Made by a program: the position numbers and the translations under genes
Notes under the pieces: generated by a model
What the model was told of the DNA's origin: nothing
Database searches by the model: none
Seen by the model: only the letters and a program-made list of their open reading frames with translations
Part shown: piece after piece, positions 61,262 through 64,000 of the stretch
How the letters are laid out: the number at the start of each line of letters is the position of its first letter
Numbering within the stretch: the first letter of the stretch is position 1
Assembly: GCF_002741055.1 (NCBI RefSeq)
Contig: NZ_CP016809.1
Coordinates: forward strand, 5,744,501-5,808,500
Origin: Paenibacillus ihbetae
GTDB taxonomy: Bacteria; Bacillota; Bacilli; Paenibacillales; Paenibacillaceae
Direction: 5' to 3'
Length of the DNA stretch: 64,000 bases

Positions 61262-61870
61262 GCTCCGGTTTGAGGCTATCCGCTCTGTTGTTCGTCCGTT
61301 TCCGGAATGGAATAGTAAGCAGTAGAAACGGACTTCCAAAGGATCGGCTATCCTCAAACCTCCGCTGGGGGTTGTGGGATCTCGCCCTGACCTTCGGTAG
61401 GGCGAGCAAACCAAAGGCAAGTGCGAGACAGGCCACCCTTGAATGGGTGGCCATTTTTTGCGCTCAGGCTTGGAGGTACCCGCTCTCTTGTCGGCGCTCC
61501 GGTTAGAGGCTATCCGCTCTGTTGTTCGTCCGTTTCCGGAATGGAATAGTAAGCAGTAGAAACGGACTTCCAAAGGATCGGCTATCCTCAAACCTTCGCT
61601 GGGGGTTGTGGGATCTTGCCCAGACCTTCGGTAGGGCGAGCAAACCAAAGGCAAGTGCGAGACAGGCCACCCTTGAATGGGTGGCCATTTTTTGCGCTCA
61701 GGTTCGGAGATACCCGCTCTCTTGTCGGCGCTCCGGTTTGTTGAGGCTATCCGCTCTGTTGTTCGTCTGTTTCTGGATTGGAATATTAAGTGATAGAAAC
61801 GGACTCCCAAAGGATCGGCTATCCTCAAGCCTTCGCTGGGGGTAGGGCTCGCCCTGACCCGTGGGGCTTG
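61262..61870 (+). repeat. Tandem 234-bp structured element, about 2.6 copies
   Basis: Copies start at 61262, 61496 and 61730; the last is cut at about 61860. Copies 1 and 2 are about 95 percent alike by eye. Each holds, in order: a long imperfect stem-loop (GGTTTGAGG...CCTCAAACC outside, 61267-61360 in copy 1, with GTCCGTTTC...GAAACGGAC inside, 61294-61333), a hairpin CTCGCCCT/AGGGCGAG (61381-61406), and a terminator GGCCACCC-TTGAAT-GGGTGGCC-ATTTTTT (61431-61459 and 61665-61693). The order, long stem then terminator, is that of a structured RNA. A fragment alike to part of it (TTTCCGGAATAGAATA) lies at about 59949-59965. Confidence 0.75.
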
Positions 61871-61958
61871 GCGCTTGGCGTTTGCAGTTTTTTTGGAGAG
61901 CTGCATAAAGCCAAAATATACAGAAAAGCATCTTCCGCGACTTTTTTGATTGGCTCTG

Positions 61959-62153
61959 CTAAATTGAGATTGTTGATATGTGACCACGAGAAAACCTCCT
62001 TAGCAAAGAGGCTGTTATTTGAGCTATCGTTCCCAACTCGTTCAATATAAAGCCTTGTGTTAATACAAATAATGAAATTAGGAAAACACCAATCCATAAC
62101 CACAACCTGTTTTTGTCACATGAAAATCCCAATAATCCCAAAACATCCCCCAA
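61959..62153 (-). CDS. Possible small membrane protein (64 residues) or remnant
   Basis: The frame starts with a TTG and contains DVLGLLGFSCDKNRLWLWIG followed by a hydrophobic stretch, then LNELGTIAQITASLLRRFSR. One membrane helix is likely. The codon before the frame is open for 11 more codons. No family is recognised. Confidence 0.25.
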   Translation of the reverse strand: MGDVLGLLGFSCDKNRLWLWIGVFLISLFVLTQGFILNELGTIAQITASLLRRFSRGHISTISI

Positions 62154-62464
62154 CGCTTCCTCAATAACAATAGCAATTGGACGCTACAGCCTCCTCACAC
62201 CTTAACACATATAAACCAACGCCCAGGCGCAGGAGATCAAGTAGCAGACACTAGCTTCCGGCTCTGTTCTCGGAATTCATTTCTCCGGTGGATTAATTTT
62301 ATGACTTTGACGGTTGAGCTTGCGTATTTTGAAAATAATGATGTCAGGTACATGTTACGTTGTACGCCTGTAAAAGCCAAGTGTATCCGTGCAGGAGAGC
62401 TGTGTTTTTTTAGGGTAAAATTGAAATGCTTACATTGGTAATAAAATTTTAAGGGAAATTAAAT

Positions 62465-62506
62465 GTGTCATATATATTGACACTTTCACAAATGCCATTT
62501 TATTAT
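62465..62506 (+). promoter_or_regulatory. Promoter with inverted repeat before the ROK gene
   Basis: TTGACA (62477-62482), an 18-base spacer and TATTAT (62501-62506). GTGTCA-TATATAT-TGACAC (62465-62483) is an inverted repeat that overlaps the -35 and could be an operator of the ROK regulator. Confidence 0.55.
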
Positions 62507-62635
62507 TAATATCATCACTGGAGAATAAAAATGAAAAAAATGATATTTAACACAGATATTTGATGATTGACCACCTTTTAAGTTGGGAGAATGCGCTAAT
62601 TAATCTATTGATGAAATTAAATAGGGGATGTCTTC

Positions 62636-63793
62636 ATGAAAAAGCATGACCAGGATTTTATGAAGCGGCAGAACAGACTTACGGTGTTCCAGATCATCAA
62701 GAATGAACAGCCGATTTCAAGAGCAGCCATTGCGAAGCAAACAGGCATGAGCCCGACGACCGTCAGCCGGATTGTAGCCGAACTGACGGATGAGGGATAT
62801 GTGCATGAAACGGAGGAGCAGGTTTCCGCCGGGCGCGGAAGAAAATCCTCGCTCATCCGACTGCTGGATACCGCGGTAATTTCGATTGGCGTGGAGCTGG
62901 ACCGTGATCGGGCGAATATCGGATTCATCGATATCCAAGGAAACGTTCTGTGCAGCGAGAGTTTCAGCAGACCGCCGAACGAGGAGGCGAGCACGACCGT
63001 AGCGCGCATCGGAAGCACGATCGAAGAGCTGATTTCGACAGGCGGCATCGACCGCAAGCGCATCGTGGGCATCGGCGTCGGGCTTCCCGGCATCATCGAG
63101 GTCCAGGAGGGGATTGTTAAATTCTCCGTACAGCTGGGCTGGAAGAATATCCGCCTCGCCGACCTGCTTCAGGACGTGACCGGGTTTCAGGCTGTCGTGG
63201 ACAATGAGCTGAAGGTAAAGGCCCTAGCCGAACAGTTGAAGGGCTCCGCCTATGGTTCGAATCGGACGGTTCTCCTCGGCTTTGGTAATGGCGTCGGCTC
63301 TGCCTTGATTCTTGAAGGCGAAATCTATCGCGGGGTGACGAACAGTGCGGGGGAAATCGGACATACGACGGTGGACCCGGAGGGCATGATGTGCGATTGC
63401 GGTAAGGCCGGCTGTTTGCAGACGTATATTAACATCCCGTCCCTATTATCCGAAGCGAGTAAAATCAAGCCGGTCCGCACGATCGAGGAGCTGTTTGCCG
63501 AGCGGCGTGCGGGTACTCACTGGGCCTGCTACTTAATCGATCGCGCCCTTGCGTATATGGCCATCACGGTCAATAACGTGGTCAGCATGTACAACCCGGA
63601 CAGCGTCATCCTGAGCGGCGAAATCCTGGACAAGTTCCCGGAGGTGCATGAAGAGATCGTGAACCTTTGCTCGAGGTATGTGTGGGAGCCGCTTCAGGGC
63701 AGTTTTTCCATCGTCCGTTCGAAGCTGCATGAGGAAGGCGTCATGATCGGCTCGGGTATGGTGGCGCAGGATCGTTATTTTCAATTGAATTAA
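62636..63793 (+). CDS. ROK family transcriptional regulator
   Basis: The 385-residue protein has an N-terminal winged helix (PISRAAIAKQTGMSPTTVSR at about 26-45) and a sugar-kinase-like ROK domain with IVGIGVGLPGIIEVQEGIVK, LLGFGNGVGSALILEGEIYR, the ROK signature SAGEIGHTTVDPEGMMCDCG and KAGCLQTYINIP (zinc Cys/His cluster). It is likely a sugar-responsive repressor like XylR or NagC. TAGGGGATG lies before the ATG. It is followed 27 bases later by the asparaginase-family gene. Confidence 0.93.
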   Translation: MKKHDQDFMKRQNRLTVFQIIKNEQPISRAAIAKQTGMSPTTVSRIVAELTDEGYVHETEEQVSAGRGRKSSLIRLLDTAVISIGVELDRDRANIGFIDIQGNVLCSESFSRPPNEEASTTVARIGSTIEELISTGGIDRKRIVGIGVGLPGIIEVQEGIVKFSVQLGWKNIRLADLLQDVTGFQAVVDNELKVKALAEQLKGSAYGSNRTVLLGFGNGVGSALILEGEIYRGVTNSAGEIGHTTVDPEGMMCDCGKAGCLQTYINIPSLLSEASKIKPVRTIEELFAERRAGTHWACYLIDRALAYMAITVNNVVSMYNPDSVILSGEILDKFPEVHEEIVNLCSRYVWEPLQGSFSIVRSKLHEEGVMIGSGMVAQDRYFQLN

Positions 63794-63820
63794 TTCATCA
63801 GGAAATCGGGGGAAATAATC

Positions 63821-64000
63821 ATGAGTTTTGTTCCATTGGTTGAGGAATACCGCGGCAATGTGCTGGAAAATGTCCATTACGGCGCGGTGAGCGTCGTCGA
63901 TGAAAGCGGGAAGGTGCTCTATGCGGCAGGCGATCCCCATCATATGACGTTTTTGCGCTCTGCTGCAAAGCCTTTTCAAGCACTGCCGGCCATGAAGCGC
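63821..64000 (+). CDS. Asparaginase family protein, N-terminal part (cut by window edge)
   Basis: The frame from ATG 63821 runs 60 codons to the window end without a stop: MSFVPLVEEYRGNVLENVHY, GAVSVVDESGKVLYAAGDPH and FLRSAAKPFQALPAMKR. The sequence E-N-V-H-Y-G-A-V, a D-x-x-G-x-V-L-Y-x-x-G-D strand and the S-A-A-K-P-F-Q motif match the L-asparaginase II (thermolabile, PF06089) family. GGGGGAAA lies 6 bases before the ATG. It may form an operon with the ROK gene. Confidence 0.85.
   Translation, partial: MSFVPLVEEYRGNVLENVHYGAVSVVDESGKVLYAAGDPHHMTFLRSAAKPFQALPAMKR

Larger units (their letters stand above)
61871..62635. other. Long AT-rich intergenic region
   Basis: No certain gene lies here. 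On the minus strand 61959-62153 could encode a 64-residue peptide with one membrane helix (LWLWIGVFLISLFVLTQGFI) from a TTG with GAGGAA before it; it may be a decayed membrane protein. On the plus strand 62531-62563 reads MKKMIFNTDI and a stop, after GGAG, much like the start of nucleoside hydrolases. The promoter of the ROK gene is also here. Confidence 0.5.

Noticed and set aside
61028..61987. A 319-residue minus-strand frame with three near-identical blocks
   Set aside because: It runs across the antisense of the ferredoxin gene and the tandem 234-bp element. The repeats stay in frame only because the unit is a multiple of three. No ribosome site or sensible domain.

Overview
The window reads as chromosomal DNA from a Paenibacillus-like, endospore-forming Firmicute. 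Supporting signs are Gram-positive Shine-Dalgarno sites (AAGGAGG type) before most genes, GTG and TTG starts, diderm-free lipoproteins, an H-type small acid-soluble spore protein, a SigA paralog, DUF6171/DUF4855/DUF2334 proteins, and many sugar-utilisation genes with AraC, LacI, DeoR and ROK regulators. No rRNA, tRNA, CRISPR array, transposase or prophage was seen. Both ends cut a gene: an MFS transporter at the left, an asparaginase-family protein at the right.

Layout. 1-12.9 kb: partial MFS, DUF2087 regulator, GIY-YIG protein, DegV, NagZ lipoprotein, a SigA paralog without region 1.1, a divergent MurB, Mn-dependent pyrophosphatase, two secreted proteins and a three-gene polar amino acid ABC operon. 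13-26 kb: carbohydrate genes (GH51 arabinofuranosidase with a cre site, GH35 beta-galactosidase with AraC regulator, and a LacI / Gfo-Idh-MocA / ThuA / Gfo-Idh-MocA cluster beside an MFS transporter). 26-39.5 kb: pentapeptide protein, then a DUF2334-FG-GAP protein whose 5' end is duplicated as an 82-bp perfect repeat 10.1 kb away. Between the copies sits a membrane AraC regulator, an oligosaccharide ABC importer and a large secreted DUF4855 protein; sspH follows the second copy. 39.6-41.2 kb: two degenerate short-repeat arrays flank a GNAT gene. 41.2-45.8 kb: an Lgt-like/TlpA fusion, small membrane proteins, and a WXG100 / small membrane protein / DUF4176 cassette typical of type VII secretion cargo.

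46-55 kb holds the clearest pathway: rhaEW-rhaA-rhaB-rhaR followed directly by lutABC. L-rhamnose is isomerised, phosphorylated and cleaved; the lactaldehyde is oxidised to L-lactate by the dehydrogenase half of RhaEW, and LutABC oxidises lactate to pyruvate. 55-60 kb has an amidase, an SDR, a MurE paralog with an altered DNPR motif and a sugar dehydrogenase lipoprotein. 60-64 kb has a cysteine-rich regulator divergent from a 7Fe ferredoxin, then 2.6 tandem copies of a 234-bp element that folds into several hairpins and ends in an intrinsic terminator, then a ROK regulator and the partial asparaginase.

The strongest candidates for something undescribed are the tandem 234-bp structured element (61.26-61.87 kb), the degenerate ~18-bp array (39.69-40.06 kb), the 82-bp duplication around the DUF4855 importer island, and the repeated TGAGAACT sites that probably bind that island's regulator.
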